From NCBI RefSeq assembly GCF_032854445.1, contig NC_088302.1, positions 4,771,338-4,835,337 of the forward strand: 64,000 nucleotides of DNA. Direction: 5' to 3'. Position 1 is the first letter of the stretch. The DNA is not shown here. Below are more model-generated notes on this DNA. The model ran no database searches. It was not told the origin of the DNA and saw only the letters and a program-made list of their open reading frames with translations. The DNA comes from Liolophura sinensis (taxonomy: Eukaryota > Mollusca > Polyplacophora > Chitonida > Chitonidae).

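Overview
The window is eukaryotic: it is intron-rich, has GT-AG splice sites throughout, and carries tRNA-derived SINEs and very many tandem repeats. The SINE type (tail read as GGCGTAAAACACCAATCAAATAAA) and the abundance of ACATGTACATGT words suggest a lophotrochozoan, most likely a bivalve or other mollusc. That assignment is an inference from pattern and was not checked by search.

Nearly the whole window is one gene on the minus strand, the middle part of an adhesion GPCR V1 (ADGRV1/VLGR1/GPR98) orthologue. I resolved 54 coding exons from 64000 down to 575. Joined in order they keep one open frame of 10,053 nt (3,351 codons), with every junction phase matching. The order is: a run of Calx-beta domains (63950-52309); a laminin-G/pentraxin-like domain (51796-49672); more Calx-beta domains (49001-33362) including a PAN/apple-like Cys-rich insert (33524-30775); Calx-beta again (30431-20446); a block of EAR/EPTP repeats (18835-10065); and more Calx-beta domains (9546-575). 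The N-terminal exons lie beyond 64000. The GPS and 7TM exons would lie below position 1. About 21 copies of the N/S-D-x-x-x-G linker between successive Calx-beta domains are visible.

A second gene is nested on the plus strand inside the intron 46662-39543. It is a secreted C-type lectin of 267 residues in two coding exons (44049-44610 and 45625-45866), with signal peptide, RARR site, coiled coil, and a CTLD with EPD and WND motifs.

Tandem repeats fill roughly 20 kb, and nearly all sit in single introns: 20-, 61-, 54/65-, 59-, 32-34-, 60-, 54-, 64-, 43-, 36-, 60- and 28-bp families. The most striking pattern is that several are built from the 3' end of a coding exon together with its 5' splice site, so the intron holds many copies of the donor. 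This is clear at ADGRV1 exon 7129-7258 (about 40 copies), at the lectin exon 1 donor (about 13 copies, the first nine all in frame), at exon 35614-35872 (one exact 27-nt duplication), at exon 34032-34210 (a decayed ~60-bp array), and as one copied exon end at 1704-1775. A second pattern is that LamG, PAN-like and EAR modules are all inserted at the same place within a Calx-beta domain.
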